A stretch of DNA of 64,000 nt from assembly GCA_003952965.2 (NCBI GenBank), contig CM025850.1, positions 23,256,997-23,320,996 on the forward strand, written 5' to 3'. Of the stretch, positions 31,757 through 45,292 are shown in pieces. The notes beneath the pieces were generated by a model, which made no database searches, had not been told where the DNA came from, and saw nothing but the letters and a program-made list of their open reading frames with translations. This DNA is from Morella rubra (lineage: Eukaryota > Streptophyta > Magnoliopsida > Fagales > Myricaceae). A program made the translations under genes and the position numbers. The number at the start of each line of letters is the position of its first letter. Within the stretch, counting starts at the first letter, position 1.

Positions 31757-32412
31757 CTAATACTTCCTGTGCTTCCGCACTTTGGTCGGTGTGCCATTAG
31801 AGATGGACAGCATCCTCTTGAGTGCTCCCATAATGGATGTTCTCCACCTACATTGCCTGAGAGTGGCGCCAGTTATTGTTCCAATTATTGTGCGAGCGCC
31901 TTTAACTTGTTCGCAATACACAAGATCCACCTTGGAACATTTAACTAGTTTCAGAATCAGAGACTCAACCATGAATCCCTCATCAAGGATAATGGAGTTA
32001 AGTCTTGGCTGAGGACAATGGGGCGGAGGATACGGGAGCCAAGGATCATTCCAAACGCACACTTGAGATCCAGAGCCAATTTGAAAGCAAGCAGCCCCTT
32101 GCAAGATGTGTGCCACCCGAGTAATGCCTTTCCAAAACTAAGAGGCTCCTGCAGGAGCTTGAGAGTCCCAGACAAACTTATTTTTCAAATACTTCGCACG
32201 GATGATTTTTACCCAAAGTTTATCAGTATTTGTTTGAATCTGCCATCCCATCTTAGCAATAATGGCAGTATTATGATTTTCCATTAGTTTGATACCCAAG
32301 CCACCATCTTGCTTTGGACGACACATTGAGGCCCAAGATTTGAGACAAAGCCGACGCCGGTTATCGTTGAATCCCCATCAAAAGCGCATCATCATGGAAT
32401 CCAACTTTTCAC
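31757..32412 (-). pseudogene. LINE (non-LTR retrotransposon) ORF2 remnant, post-RT region
   Basis: On minus, from 32412, a frame with one stop has RF(stop)WGFNDNRRRLCLKSW followed by MCRPKQDGGLGIK, AKMGWQIQTNTDKLW and AKYLKNKFVWD. After a frameshift near 32140, ACFQIGSGSQVCVWNDPWLP follows. These motifs follow the reverse transcriptase in plant L1-type LINEs, before the zf-RVT domain. The reverse transcriptase and endonuclease are missing, and at least one stop and one frameshift are present. Confidence 0.8.
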
Positions 32413-33032
32413 CAAAAGACACGTGAATCCGACGTTAATGGCTTAATTTGGGGGCTTGTGAAGTTGCGTTCTAACCGGTCTGTTTCATGCACGGCTCTCA
32501 TTGGATCATTTCTTCGTTCTTTTTTTCGACTATAAGCTACGCTGGCCTCTAAACAGCCCAAATATAAGTTATTGCATGCTCTTGCAACTTGCAACAATTT
32601 CAAAATAAACATAACAGTCCCTTAAAAGAAATTCAAGAGCAGAACTCAAGACAGCCAAAAAAGTCATTTTTCCTTCCCCTTTTTTTCTCTTTTTCGTCTA
32701 AAAGGAAAATGCATGCATAACCAGCAAGATGAAGAAGACAACAGGCGCTGCTTCAGCTTGAAGCTAGCTAGCTAGTTAACAGTTCAGCAATAACGGAACA
32801 AGTGGCTACGTAATTGTGTAATAGCGTACGTATTAGCATGTGAACAAACTTAACCGTACCCACCGTCAACGTCAATATTAGTACTCCGTCCTAATCAAGC
32901 AAATTAACATAAATGGCCGGAGTACTTTCTAGATTGCTTGCAATACAAGAGAAAATATGTAAATTAATAACCTTATCGCACTTCAAGTTGATTCGGCGGT
33001 TTCTTATTTGCATCTCACTTCTTCTTCTTCAG

Positions 33033-33071
<39 letters not shown>

Positions 33072-33076
33072 CTATA
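32413..33076. other. Intergenic sequence with (TC)n(TA)n microsatellite
   Basis: No gene. A (TC)n tract at 33033-33055 runs directly into (TA)n at 33056-33070, next to the CACTA-like end at 33077. 32790-32900 has a few palindromes (GCTAGCTAGCTAG) but nothing interpretable. Confidence 0.5.
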
Positions 33077-33770
33077 TACTACAAGAAATCGTTCATTTTA
33101 GTGACAATTTTTTGGATGACAAATTAAAATTTGTCATTAAAAGTAACTTTTCCATGACAAAATTAACAAATTCGTCACTGAAGGTAAGTAAGGCTTAATA
33201 AGTACGCAGACGTCTCTAATGCGATGCAATGCTTTATGGGTGACAAATTAATTTCTTCAAAAATATGACGGATATTATTTGTCACAAAAAAAAAATAAGT
33301 TCGCACGTTTTAATGGGGTGAAAAAATTGAATTCTATCACAAAAATACGACGGATATTATTTGTCACAAACAAAAAAAAAACGTTCGCACGTTTTAATTT
33401 GGTGTCAAAATTAAATTATGTTACCAAAACAAACGTTCGCACATTAAAATAACGTCCGATCGTTCTGCTGTAAGTGTAACTCTCCAGTATCACACGGCCT
33501 CCCCTCGAAATTCTCTCTCCTTTGCTCTCGCTCTCAATTTATCTCTCTGCTCGCTCTCTCTGCTAGCTATTGCTCTCTATCTCATCCATCTCCTCTACTA
33601 CTTCTCTCTCTCATCCCTCCTCTCTCTCCCTCTTTCTAGAGCCCCACTGCCACTCTCAGATCCTCTCTCTGCCTCTCGTCAGTGGCGCCATGGATAGTTC
33701 TCCAATCCACCAAGCCTCGCTCTTCGATTCCCAGTTCGGCCAAGACTCTCCATGAACAACGATACCGCTT
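33077..33770 (+). mobile_element. CACTA-like left end, GTTCGCACG family, with leader
   Basis: TACTACAAGAAATCG (33077) matches the CACTA terminus with T for the first C. TTTTAGTGACAATTTTTT and ATGACAAATT...AATTTGTCAT snap-back units follow, then three copies of CGTTCGCACGTTTTAAT-like motif (33299, 33381, 33432). 33490-33690 is a CT-rich leader and 33691-33756 a short frame (MDSSPIHQASLFDSQFG). The subterminal motif differs from both other CACTA families here. A matching right end was not found. Confidence 0.55.
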
Positions 33771-36112
33771 TCTTCTCTTTCACTTCACCATTTCTCACCT
33801 TTGTGCTTATTTTTTACGATTTAATTCTTCCTTTTACTAACATTTAAATTTTGTGTTTTGTTAGGGTTCGATCTGGCTAATAATTTAGAGATTTTGCTAC
33901 TCTCAATTGTTCAAGATTACTCTGATGGGCTAATGGCGTTGGCCGATAGTCAGATCTCTTCATTGTTCTAGCCTCCACCGCAAGATACGTAGCAACAAAA
34001 GGTGTTGTAGATTAATCGCAGTTTTTTGTAGTAACTTTTTTGTTGCTTGCAAGTTTTGCTTCCATTGAATTTTATTTCATGTTATGTTTGGTTTACCTGT
34101 TTTCAAGCCCTTGAAATATTTTCTTTCGGAGCAAGTAGATATCTTGGTTGTCCCTGGATATTGAGGAGCTTATGAATGAGTGCGTAGCTGAAATATTTCT
34201 CTGCATAATTTGCTTACTGCATTCATCTTTCGAATCTAATCTGTTTTAGTTCCAAAATTGGATTATTTAGAAAATGCATTAGCCCCTATTGAGATATAAT
34301 ACTGTGCATCAGACTATCTATTGTTATTGGAGGCATTAGAATTGCTATTGGAAAGATCTGAATTCTTTAGTACAAATTTGAATATTACACCTGGTGGATA
34401 CAAATTTCAATCTGTATGTGATTTTGTTGTTCTCAGATTCTTCAATCTGCGATGTATAACCTTAGACGTCAGATACGAATACGTGTTATGTGAGGGTAGT
34501 CTTGAGAAAAGTTTTGATGTCAGATTCTGGCGAATTTGTCAAGTAACGACAGAGGTGAGGGATTGGATTCTTACTTCTTTTCTATTTGTGCTATATTTCT
34601 TGATCGATGGTTTCTCGAGTCCACGAAAATTCCTTTCTCTATTTACTTGCGGTCTAAGGTTGGCCAGTTAAGAGACTTGATGTTGCACTGAGAGAAGATA
34701 GGCTCAATAGTAGTGGATATTGGGCAAAGGTGTTTTTAAATGGCTGTATTTCGGAATAAATTATGTTTAAGAAATGAAAAATTGATGCAGAGCTCTATTT
34801 GTGAAGCATTTAATCGTAGATGGTATGCCACGGGTTAGCTCAACACGTGAGTCATATTGCAGGCCGGATTAACAGAATACCCGCGAAAACCATGACACAT
34901 TAGAACTATCTATATGTGTTGAAATCGTTCTACACTTTTGTTTGGTTAGCAGTATCTTGAGTGGTTGAAACCAATTTCGATCTATAAGCTATTTGTCGAC
35001 TTATATTACACATGATTGTGGCTGCACTAATATCTACTTACCATTAATGTACGTGTTATCATTTCTAGTAGCAAAGGAAATGCCTGGAGCAGCGTATATT
35101 AGCTACTTCAAAGGTGCACACACTGTGAATTATAGCATACTTGCAACAACATTTTTTGTTGGATCTTCTACTCTTTAGAAATAGCACAGAACATGGGAAC
35201 AACTAGCACTATTCTGGCTCCACCATGGTCGTAGCTTCCATCAAGCCACTAAGAATCTAGTAAAGTTCCTCTAAGTATCACGATTATTTCCCAATGCAGT
35301 ATGCTCCTAGTCCCTATCTAGCCTCGAATTCAGAGGATGGCTTTTCATTTGGGTATAATGAGAAATGGGATAGAGATATATGTATGAAAAGCCAGCAAAT
35401 TAAACATTCTGTATAGATGAATGGAGCCTTAATAATTGCATCGAATCAAATAATGCACCTATAAGATCATACAAGACTTGCTAAAAAAATTGTTTTCCAA
35501 AATCTATGAGTATGAAACATTGCATATTTTATTCTCTCATATTCGGCTCTGATAAAGTTTGGGAGAGAATCAGAATTGTCATACAAATTGACAAAACCCA
35601 TCAGATAAAACCTGTAGGTTCAAAAGAGAATACACCAACAATAAGTATCCGAGAGAGAGGGATGGTACCGATGTCAGTCACTCTGCTATCTTGAGAAACA
35701 GCTGCTACAGATATTATCAGATATGAGTGAGTGCCCCCTGGATCGGGCGCATAGAGTTCGAATTGTGACATGACTAGTGCACGATGTACTTAGACCATTA
35801 CCCAGCTCTTTAGGGACTTGATGTCTAGGGGAATACATCTATAGTGGATCACTTTCAATTGCACTGCGTCTAAAGATCTCGAGTAGATAACTTAAAACGT
35901 GTAGCTTACCCTGACAAGAAAGTGCTCTTCGAGGACTGACTGTGCTTTCAAGGATGCCATAATCAAATTCGCCGTTAACGGTGATGCAGTCGCACGAAGT
36001 AGTGCAACGCAAGATACTAGAGGATACATCACCAAGATTATCTCGCTAGAACTTGCTCCAATTGCACTCTTCGGTTTTCTGCCGCTAACTATCTTGAAAC
36101 TGAGAGGACAGT
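33771..36112. other. Sequence downstream of the CACTA-like left end, no gene recognised
   Basis: 33771-34035 could be an intron or untranslated region of an element gene. A frame at 34321-34671 is long for random sequence but has no recognisable family. The rest has no supported feature. Confidence 0.3.
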
Positions 36113-36652
36113 ATGATGGTAACGAAGGATAATCTTAAATGCAGCTCTAGTGGACGAGATGGCAATGACTTTGTGGCAGTAAATATGGCATATGCGTTGG
36201 CAAAGCATTTGAGAGAGGTCTATGCTTATAAAAAATATTTCTATTTTAGTACAAAAGCAGCTATAGCACCTATCCTCAGGAAGTTGCTATGCAGATCTGG
36301 TGATGGAAGGCGTTGTGGCTCAAATCTCAGAGGAGGCATTTGGCTTACTTTTCTTGGACAGGACAAAGTTGGAAAGAAGAGAATTGCTTCAGCACTGGCT
36401 GAGATAATATTTGGCACCAGGGAAAGCCTAATCTGTGTTGACTTGGGCTTCCAAGGCAGGGTTGTCCAATCAAACTCAATGTTTGAAAACCAAGAATTTG
36501 AGGGTTATGATATGAAGTTTAGGGGAAAGACTCTTGTTAATTACATTGCTGGGGAGTTGAGAAAGAAACCCCAGTCGGTTGTCTTCCTTCAAAATGTAGA
36601 TAAGGCTGATCTTCTGGCTCAAAGTAGCTTGTCCAACCAGATGTCTCATTAG
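36113..36652 (+). pseudogene. SMXL6/7/8-like (ClpB-like, D53 family) gene fragment
   Basis: From about 36281 the 179-codon frame reads LLCRSGDGRRCGSNLRGGIW, then LTFLGQDKVGKKRIASALAE, ESLICVDLGFQG, YDMKFRGKTLVNYIAGELRK and PQSVVFLQNVDKADLLAQSSL. This is the Walker A-containing part of the second AAA domain in strigolactone-pathway SMXL repressors. The Walker A-like GQDKVGKKR is close to the family's atypical GPDxxGKKR. The family protein is about 1000 aa, but only about 120 residues are present. Similarity begins and ends abruptly (last family residues SSLSNQ, then MSH stop), so this is a captured or duplicated fragment in transposon-rich DNA. Confidence 0.7.
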
Positions 36653-39600
36653 TCTTTTCAGGCGCACTAACGATTACGTGAATCAGTAAAAATGTCCTAA
36701 GCACTCCTATGGAGAGATCAGCCATACAAATACAATCATGCTAAAATTTGTGATGTTTATCAGTCAACCGGTTTATCCCAGAGATATTACAATAGTGTAT
36801 ATGTCCGAGCTGTAGAAGACTTCACACCTATGACTCATTTCTTTGCGAACAGAAAATGGAACACTTGTTGAAATTTTGTCGTCGTAAAAGAAAGAGATTG
36901 ATTCATTCCATGTAAGGAGCAAGAAAAAGAATAATTGTGTCGCTAAAAAATATAGGAGTACTATACTTCGATAGGAATGCGAGCTTAGCCAAAATTCATT
37001 TCAGGATAAACGCCTGTGCAGGGGGCAACGTCCTAATGCAAATGTAGACTGGGGGACATCAACAAAGGAATCGGTCAAATCCAGTATCCTGTTATAAAAG
37101 TTAAAGGCCTGCGACCTGAGAGGTTGTGCTCTGGCCGCGAAGCGCGAGAAAGAGACCGTTGCAAAGATCCGCACTCAGGAGACCGATGTCTAGGGCCGCA
37201 GCAAAAGTGTGAGGAGCTCCGACTTTGGATTTTAAATATGTGTAGGAGAACGCCGACTGCGGGGTGCGGAGAACGCACATCATATTACGAAGAGCTTGCC
37301 GGCAGTCGCCACAGTGCTTAATTACGTAAATACGTTTGGAGAGCTGTGCGAGCGAGAGGAGCCTTCCTTTGAGTGCAGAACGTTAGGCAGAATATATGAA
37401 AAGAGTGCCTATTCTAATTAAGAGCCATTATCATTATGTCTGGTAGTGCGGTCCTGCTTGGATGAAATGAAAGTAGTTAAATGAATGATTTATATAGCTT
37501 GCAAGATTTTAATTACATAAGTTACAGTTGGTATCTGTATGGCTATGTCCTGGAGATTGTATTTATACGTAGTTTTATAATAATGATGAGTTGCTAAAAA
37601 TAAAAAATATGACCAAATATAATGCAAAAAATACGCCATGTGATGATCCGACAGGGAATTGAGTTTCATAAAAACTATTAGCAGGAATGGGAACCTGAGC
37701 TAGTAAGTATCAACTTAGCAGAAGGTAAGACTTATAGACATGAGAAGCCTCCAACAGCGAGTATTATTTCCTTACCTTATTCTATTCTTTCTAGCTACAA
37801 TGTTTTATAAATTCTGTTTCTGAACTAGGTTATCGTTTTTGATTGATAGGTTACTCCTCGTAATTTGGTAAATAAAATTGCATTAAAGTGACTTTGGATA
37901 TTTGAGCACCATACCTATGTGCTTCCCATAATATCATCTTCTGTGTTTCGATATATAAATATTTTTTTGTGTGTTCCTCGCGTGTTGTCTTTCTTTAGAA
38001 AAGTTATAATTTTTTGAAATTGAACTAAATAATAACTATACATGTTAAAGACATTTAAGAGTTACGACTTTTCGGAGAACTGTGGGAAATAGTGCTCCTG
38101 TTTTTTATGTGCTATATCAAGTATAATACCAAATCCCAGTATTTTTATGTGGCATATGCACTGCTATTTCGTTGCTATCAAGCTTCTACAGTAACTTGTT
38201 CTAACTTGTGTGACGCCAGTGAGAAGCTAAATAGAATCTATAACCTTCTTCCTACCTGACATTTTTCGATATCCTAATACACTACAACCAATCGCTTTGT
38301 GTCGAATAGTTACATCAGCTTCCCTCATATCTTACTCTAGCGAGGAAAAATACATTGTCCCTACTCATTTTCTTTCCACAATTCTACAATACTTCGTCGA
38401 TACTTTGTGCGCTTTCTCTCTATGCCTGGGTCTCTCACAGCAGTTGTTCTGACGAATTGTCTATCAACTCTCTTTCCTTCATCGTTATATACGTATCACT
38501 GCTCTAAGCTAGCTACTAAAACTTAGGAAGAGAAAATAAAGAAGTGACAAAAGTATCACTGTTTTAATATTCTATTCATGTTCTATTAGAGGTGATTTGC
38601 TATTATAAGAATTTAGAATGCATCCTTCTTCTTGCTTACATAATTCATGGCAACAGCATGGACATGTTACTAACTAATCTGAAATGATTTAATTTTCTTG
38701 TTTCAATTTCTGCAATCTTGGCTAATCTACCATTACGCATCTTATTCTCTCTCTCAGTGTTCTTTGCTTATTGCTTACGCGTCGAATACCACTGAAATGG
38801 GCATGACTGTGGACTCATTTTTTTTCGTCCACGCGTTCCATGGGATTGCTAGTGGTCAAGACTCAAGTCTTGTTCATAAAGAGTGCCGTCTCTAGAATTT
38901 TCTTCCCTGCCAAAACCATTTCGAGGTGCGCTGCATCGGCTGTCAAGCTATAGGACCTGTATCTTCATGGCCTGTTCTCAGTGCTTTTCTCTCTTACTTC
39001 TGTGGTCCAGGTGGCTAGCTAGCTAGCTAGGCTGGTGGAAAAATCGGTGTTTCTTGCTTCCATGGGCAATAGCTCAACCGCAGGAATCACGAAGTTCTCA
39101 CTTCTCACTCATTAACCCTATTAGCGTGCCGACGTGAGTTTGAATTCTGCAATTTATAGGATGGATTCGAGTGTGCCGAGTTTGTCATTATTCTTAGATT
39201 CAACGTAATTGAACCGGTCGAATTATAATCTTCTCAATTTAATCCGTGTGTCTCGCAATTGAACCAATTGAAGTTTGTCATTACTCTCTCGATTCAATTA
39301 GCCTGTCTCGCAATTGAACGAGTCGATTCTAATCCTCTCAATTCAATCATTGTGTCTCCCAATTAAACTAATCGGATTAGAATTCTCTATAATTTCTTAT
39401 CTAAATTATAACTTACAACTTCTTATATAAATTGTAACTTATAATTTAAAGAGAGCTGAATTTTATTATAAGGTTCGTGTTGTTCGAAACTTTATATAGA
39501 TAATATTAAAATAATATAAAATTTTTTTATTATGTCTTTGAAGGTGTTTGTTTATCGAAATTTTAAAAAATAATCTCAAAATTTTGAAAATCTTTACTTT

Positions 39601-42235
39601 AAATATTGAAGATAATTTATGAATGGTTATAAAGCCACACCGATAAAGTAATAGGATATAATAAGGAAGTGAGAGGATTAAAAATTGTATTCGGGGGAAA
39701 GTGACATCGGAAATTTCTTATAATTTCTAGTTAAGTATGAAAGATATAAATTGAGGGAAAAGATTTTCTCTCAGAAGCTTAAAAAAAATTAGACATGATA
39801 CTATTACCTTATGCTTTTCGCTTTTGTAAGATCTGGTTTGTTAATATTTTGTAGTCCTTGTATTTATGTAAGCAAACTCTTTCGCTCCTCAAATTACACA
39901 GACAATTCGAATATAAAATATTAAGAATCCTGATTCTAACAAAGAAAGTCAGTAAACAAAACTGATGAAACGGATTTTCTTCTTAAATCCAAAAAAGAAA
40001 AAAGAAAAATACCAATGGACCATTCTCGATATGAATTTAAGCACCTGATAAGTGAGGTGAATATGAAACTATGAAGTTTAGTGTACATCGGAGATTATCA
40101 TACATACTAGAGTTTATAAATTGTTCGGTGAACGTTGTTATAAAGCGAATTCCGAACAAGAATATGCTTGTAACCCAATTCCGTAACGCACGATTATATT
40201 ATTTAATGGTTCAGTTATTCTTGCACCTTTTAGGGCCCGAGACCCTATTCCTGAGTTTTCTAAAAAGGAGCGATCCACATTGTATGTCTGGTGTTGACCT
40301 TTTTTTTTTTAGCGCACACAAAATCGGAAGCACAAGTTAGGCTCAGTTCCCGTTTCATTCCACCGCACCCGACGGAAAAAAAATAGTAGCCACCAAAGCT
40401 CTTGCAACAAAAAAAATGTGTTAAATGGCAGCGAACCTATAATATGGGCTCGATTATACCTCTTGGCCAACCAAGAAAGGTTAAAACAGGTTCTAGGTGA
40501 CAGTCCTTCAATTATCGGGACAAATTAAAATTTAGGTTGTCAGTCTGCATGACTCATAGGAGTTACTGTCTTGTTTTTTTTTTTGGTCCTCCCCCAAGTC
40601 GATAATAGTCATATAAATTTAATCTTATCACAAGCACAAAAGAGAGAAAACTAGAGGAACGCAGGAAGAGGTGAGACCAGCATGTCCGAGTAGGGAATCT
40701 AGTGCAACTTTCGCGACTCACAAAACCGAAGGCATTTTCCGTTGCCATAAAAAGTCTTCCCTGACCTCAGAAATGTGAAGGGACAAGCCGTGGTTGAGCC
40801 GATAGTAAAACGTCAGCAGCCGATGCTTGGTGGTAAAATGAGTAGTCGATGACTTAAAAAAGCGACCCATTCGGTACCTCCCCTGTACTGATTTGCATGA
40901 TACAGTGTGTGCAAGAGCATAGTTAAAGTTTGCAAAAGCGACAATTTTAATACATATATAGTAGTCTTCTACGGATCATCGTCCGCTTTTTTCTTCCATG
41001 TAGTGTTCCTGGCCCGTATTGTCACGGTGTTTTCTTTCCATTTCCTCGGGCTCGGCTCGTTTGGTTCGTGGAATTAGACCAAAAAGTTGGAATCGGCCGA
41101 GTTATACATCTGCAAAGATCTACCAAAATTGCTTGTCTCACTACTTCTTTATGGCCAAAATGGACTAGAGTACTGATCTATCTGCTTGCATGTTAGTATG
41201 GGAAACTCGAACGATCTCTCTCTCACATTAAAGAGTATTAGTTTCTGATTTGGAGTCGTTTAGTTTGAACTTGTGCATTCGTGTCATCTGCGATGACTAA
41301 ATGTGGTGTACTGCTGACTACAAAACCTGACATTCAAATCAGATCTTGCACAAGTGGCTATTTGATAAGATCATCCCGCATCCAGTAGCTCAAGAAACAT
41401 CAATTGGTTTAAAGAAGGGCTTGAAGCATATTGGGTATATTGAAATATAATTACCCAACAACCCTGTTGAAAATGTCGAAACACACACCTCTCTTTCCTT
41501 AAATTATGAAATAGTTGCTCTCAGTATATGGCATATTTCTCTAATGGTCAAAATTATTGTATCATATTTAATGTGCAACTTAGTAAGATCTTCAAATTGG
41601 CCCTTTTATTAACTTATTAGAACTTTGAAAAGGAAAATGAGTCACTAAGCATGACTCTTTTGCTTCTTATTTTCGTTATGCATTCCTTATGTTGCCATGT
41701 TCTGCTTCGTTTGTTAAGTAACAATTGTCATCATCCTTCCCTTTTTGATTCTTAAAATTGTCCAAGTTGATTCCTTATGAAAGTATCTTGTTTGTTAAGG
41801 TAGATACATCTGTTGAGCTGTCTAGTTGCTTGGAATAACATTTTTTTCTCGTCTTGTTCTTTTTCTTTCTTGATAACAGGTTGTGCAGAGTAGTATATGT
41901 TGCTAATAACTCATGCGTGCAGTTAACTATGTTGTCTCTGTAAATGGCCTGCTTGATAGGAGCTACATTTTCTAAACATTTTAAGTATTTGCTCCATTTC
42001 TCTGTTATGGACGTTAGGAGCTTGTGCTTATGCCAATAAAAGTAGTCACTTGGCGCCATTCGTTCTTCTCAACTTCTAATGCATAAGAGATCTTATTTGT
42101 TTTAAGAAACTGTTGTCCCTTTTAATTTTCTATTTTCTCTTGTATTTTCTTGCATGTATTTTCTTTCTATTTTCTATTGTTTCATTTTTCTCTGATCTTG
42201 TTGTTTGTTTGTAACATTTTTGTGTTCTATAATTG
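36653..42235. other. Long gene-free stretch
   Basis: No coding region is supported. It is mostly AT-rich with many short frames. Notable items are a GC-richer patch at 37090-37300, a (GCTA)n-like palindrome at 39013-39030 and the degenerate tandem repeat at 39190-39390. 41700-42230 is T-rich and may belong to the CACTA element that ends at 43057. Confidence 0.35.
39190..39390. repeat. Degenerate tandem repeat, about 55-60 bp unit
   Basis: The unit CTCAATTYAATC...GTGTCTCGCAATTGAACC...TCG occurs three to four times (about 39190, 39232, 39291 and 39337) with substitutions and small indels. CAATTGAAC half-sites recur in each unit. Confidence 0.55.
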
Positions 42236-43057
42236 AATTTCAGGATCAAAATATGTGATTGAGCAATAATGGAGCATATGGCAAAGAATATGGAGCAATG
42301 TAGGAAATGACCCAATTTCACCCATTGAAGGGATTTAGATCAGGAACAATTTATTTTTTAATTTTTAATTGAATAATTGGCATAGTAATGTTTTATTTTG
42401 TTGTATTTTGAATAATGCTTATTTAATATATTTTATTTCCTTTTGTTAATCTTGGAATCTTTATTTATTATCTTATTGAACTTGGAGTTCATTATTTAAA
42501 ATAAAATTAAAACATTTCTTGAACTTCAGAAAAGCAATTTCAAATGGATAAAATAATTATTCATAAAATTTGTGACTAAAAAAATGTGTGGCAAAAAGTC
42601 ACCCTTTCGTAATGACAAATAAAATGTCACAAAAAATAGTTTTAGTGATAACAATAAAATTCGTCATAAAAAATTACCTTTTGTGACAAAAGGTCAGAAA
42701 CAAAGAATACCCGTTCGAACGGGTTATATGCTGTTCGAACGGTTTTTGTGTGATAAAATTATAAATTTGTCAGAAAAGATAGAAACTCATTCGAATGGGT
42801 TATACTCCGTTCGAACTCAAAAACCCGTTCAAACAGGTTATATGTCATTCCAATGCAAAACCCGTTTGAACGGGTTATATTCGGTCCGAACAGTTTTACA
42901 TGACAAAACACAGAAATTGTCACCTAAAACCTTTGCTGACAGGATTTAGGTGACAAACCGGGTGACAACTCAGTTTTGTTACCCAAAACCTTTGGTGCCA
43001 AAATTGGCACTTTGGTGACAAATTTTTTTGACACCCGGAGTGATTTTTCTTGTAGTG
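42236..43057 (+). mobile_element. CACTA right end, TTCGAAC family (relative of 1-925)
   Basis: It ends GATTTTTCTTGTAGTG at 43057. The last 150 bp align with 781-925 (GTCACCTAAAACNTTNGC, GGTGACAA and ACCCAAAAC segments). Inside are CCCGTTCGAACGGGTTATAT palindromes (42709-42890). 42268-42300 encodes MEHMAKNMEQC, reminiscent of the helical ORF tail at 2-127 but followed by a stop. The next three bases are GCA. No left partner with matching motif is in the window, as 33077 has a different subterminal repeat. Confidence 0.75.
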
Positions 43058-45292
43058 GCATGCCCTTGTCCAAGCTTTGAATGGTTCAAATATGATATCA
43101 TGCAGGCCAAACAAGATCAGCACAACTTCCAAATCTATATGCATTAGGAAGGAAGATGTATTCTTGTAATGACAATGACACAACACACACACACACACAC
43201 ACACACATAACATATATATATATAAATTAAGATATACTTGCATATGAATCCTTACATATATATACGTCGGGGTTCCATTAAATATTTTGTTTTTTGGAAG
43301 AAGGGTGACACCTCCAAATTTATTAAAAAAAACCTCACTTGTAGCGAAGAAATACCTGATTACAAGACTCTAGCAAGCACACAATCAACTATCACGCAAT
43401 ACAGGGGGTATATTCACGTTACCTAGGTCTATTGGATTGGAGGTTTGCTTCTGCTTATGATCAGGAATACGCTAATATTGGGTATCTTGTAAGTATAGTT
43501 AAAAGTATCTTACGTTTTAGGACATGTTCTTGTCATATGTACAGCCGTTGGGATCGATTTTTGTATGTCTTAGCTAGGTGTATGTACGCGAATGGCAACA
43601 TGATCCATTAATATGCTTTATATAAATAGTTTGCATTTACTAATTCTTTGATTCTTTTGAGAGTTTATTATAGCTTCAGTTAAAACTCTACCTGGGTCTT
43701 TGATTAAGTGTTTTTTTTTTCTTCCTTGGCAAGCTGTTATTAACTATAAATTATAAAAAATAAAAAAAATCTAAATCCTTGTTAGAGTTATTATCTATAC
43801 ATTAGCGAACGTTGATAATTAGATTTTATAGTTTTGAAGTTAAATGTGATGATTTTGATTGTTTGAACCTCTTTTTGATATTTTGATGTAGTTCATAGGC
43901 TAAAAATAAATATATAAAGTGTGTGATTCAAAGTGATGACGGATAGATCAAAGACCAATATATATGCGATAACTAAAATAATAAATAAATAAATAAGATG
44001 AGGAGACAAGGCAACAATTGGAGGTTAGGTAATATTTCCGTAAGCCAATCAAGGTCCAATTCTGTGATCTATTAATTAGGAATTAACCATATTTGTTTTT
44101 TGAGCAAATTAAGGATTTGAAAATAAAGAGTGCATGCAGATCAATCCAAGGATGATGGTAGAAAAGACCAAACATATATATACAAAACAATGAACAAGCT
44201 GACAATTAGAAGACCACCTAAAATCAATCAGTAATCGATCGCATGACAATTGCTAAGTCATATATACTATTTCTTTGCTTTTCTTATGAACCGGGAGATA
44301 TATATGACCTCGCGTATGACACACAAAGATTCATACATGCAGGATTCAACTCTTATGCGCGCCCTCAGGAACTTGTGACGTCAATCGACGATATATATAT
44401 ATATATGATTCAAACTTGGATTCAATGCCCTACTACGTGTTCTACACTACCAGAGAGGGAAGCAGGCCCCTCTGTAGTCATGAGGGAGCCCATCTGTGGA
44501 GGCCGGCACTCTGCCATCACTGTTTTGTGATTATTCTTGCATATCCTCGGCTTAATATATTACAGGCGCGCCCATAGATATAAATATATACATATGCGTG
44601 TGTGTGTGTGTGTGTGTACGCGCGCGCCCATTAGGCCGAATCCAGAATGCCTTATATTATACACTGCTATAGACCACTACCAAATACAAATTATTACAAT
44701 AATCAGCTTAAGCGTTTGGTGCTGGTGCATAAGCAAAAGGTCCGTCATGTAAAGTCCTATCTTTTTGAGTGGATCGAAGTATCTCTCGATCTTTCTCATT
44801 CGCCCAAAGAGGAAGAAAATGTTCTCTCTCTCTTAACATTTTCCTTCTGCTCTCGGTTTTTGCTTTCCCTCTATGATTTGTTTATTGTGAAGTCCGTTTG
44901 TAGCACGGGTTGTATTTTTTTCTGAGTTGTTTAGTGGCAAGGTTAGATTCCTAGCTCACGCGTCGGATTTGCAATAGCTTCTGGTGTTGCATTTCCTAAA
45001 AATGGAATCCTTCTTTACATGATGCCATTAACCACTTTGCCCAATCGTGGATGTCTTTGATTGCCCGCATGTCTAGTTTTTTCCCATTTCCCAATACATG
45101 TAAAGGCCAATATTGTGTGGAGGTTGTGATGCCACTTATTTGGAAGGTTTAATTTTGTTTGTAGTTGGATTAATACTTAATGTACGTAAATAGTACTGCC
45201 TACCACTATGAAGGGGATGGTGGGGACACTACTATCATAACCCAATCAGCTGAAGAGAATGTGTGTATGCTTTCTATATTGTTTCCTATGAC
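43058..45292. other. Intergenic sequence with microsatellites
   Basis: An (AC)n tract at 43183-43206 is followed by (TA)n to about 43224. A (TG)n tract lies at 44598-44617 next to CGCGCGCG. 43285-43340 (CACCTCCAAATTTATTAAAAA) resembles sequences near 52570 and 52730 and looks like the 3' end of a LINE family on minus. No gene is supported. Confidence 0.45.

Noticed and set aside
33077-34033. Short CACTA element closed by TTTTTTGTAGTA at 34033
   Set aside because: Only about 12 bp of the termini agree, there is no subterminal array at the right side, and the flanks ATA/ACT are not duplicated.
34321-34671. Plus-strand ORF of 116 codons
   Set aside because: Not recognised and without supporting signals; its length is compatible with chance in AT-rich DNA.
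33077-43057. One 10-kb CACTA element spanning both ends
   Set aside because: The subterminal motifs differ (GTTCGCACG versus TTCGAACGG) and the flanking triplets (ATA, GCA) do not match, so these are ends of different families.
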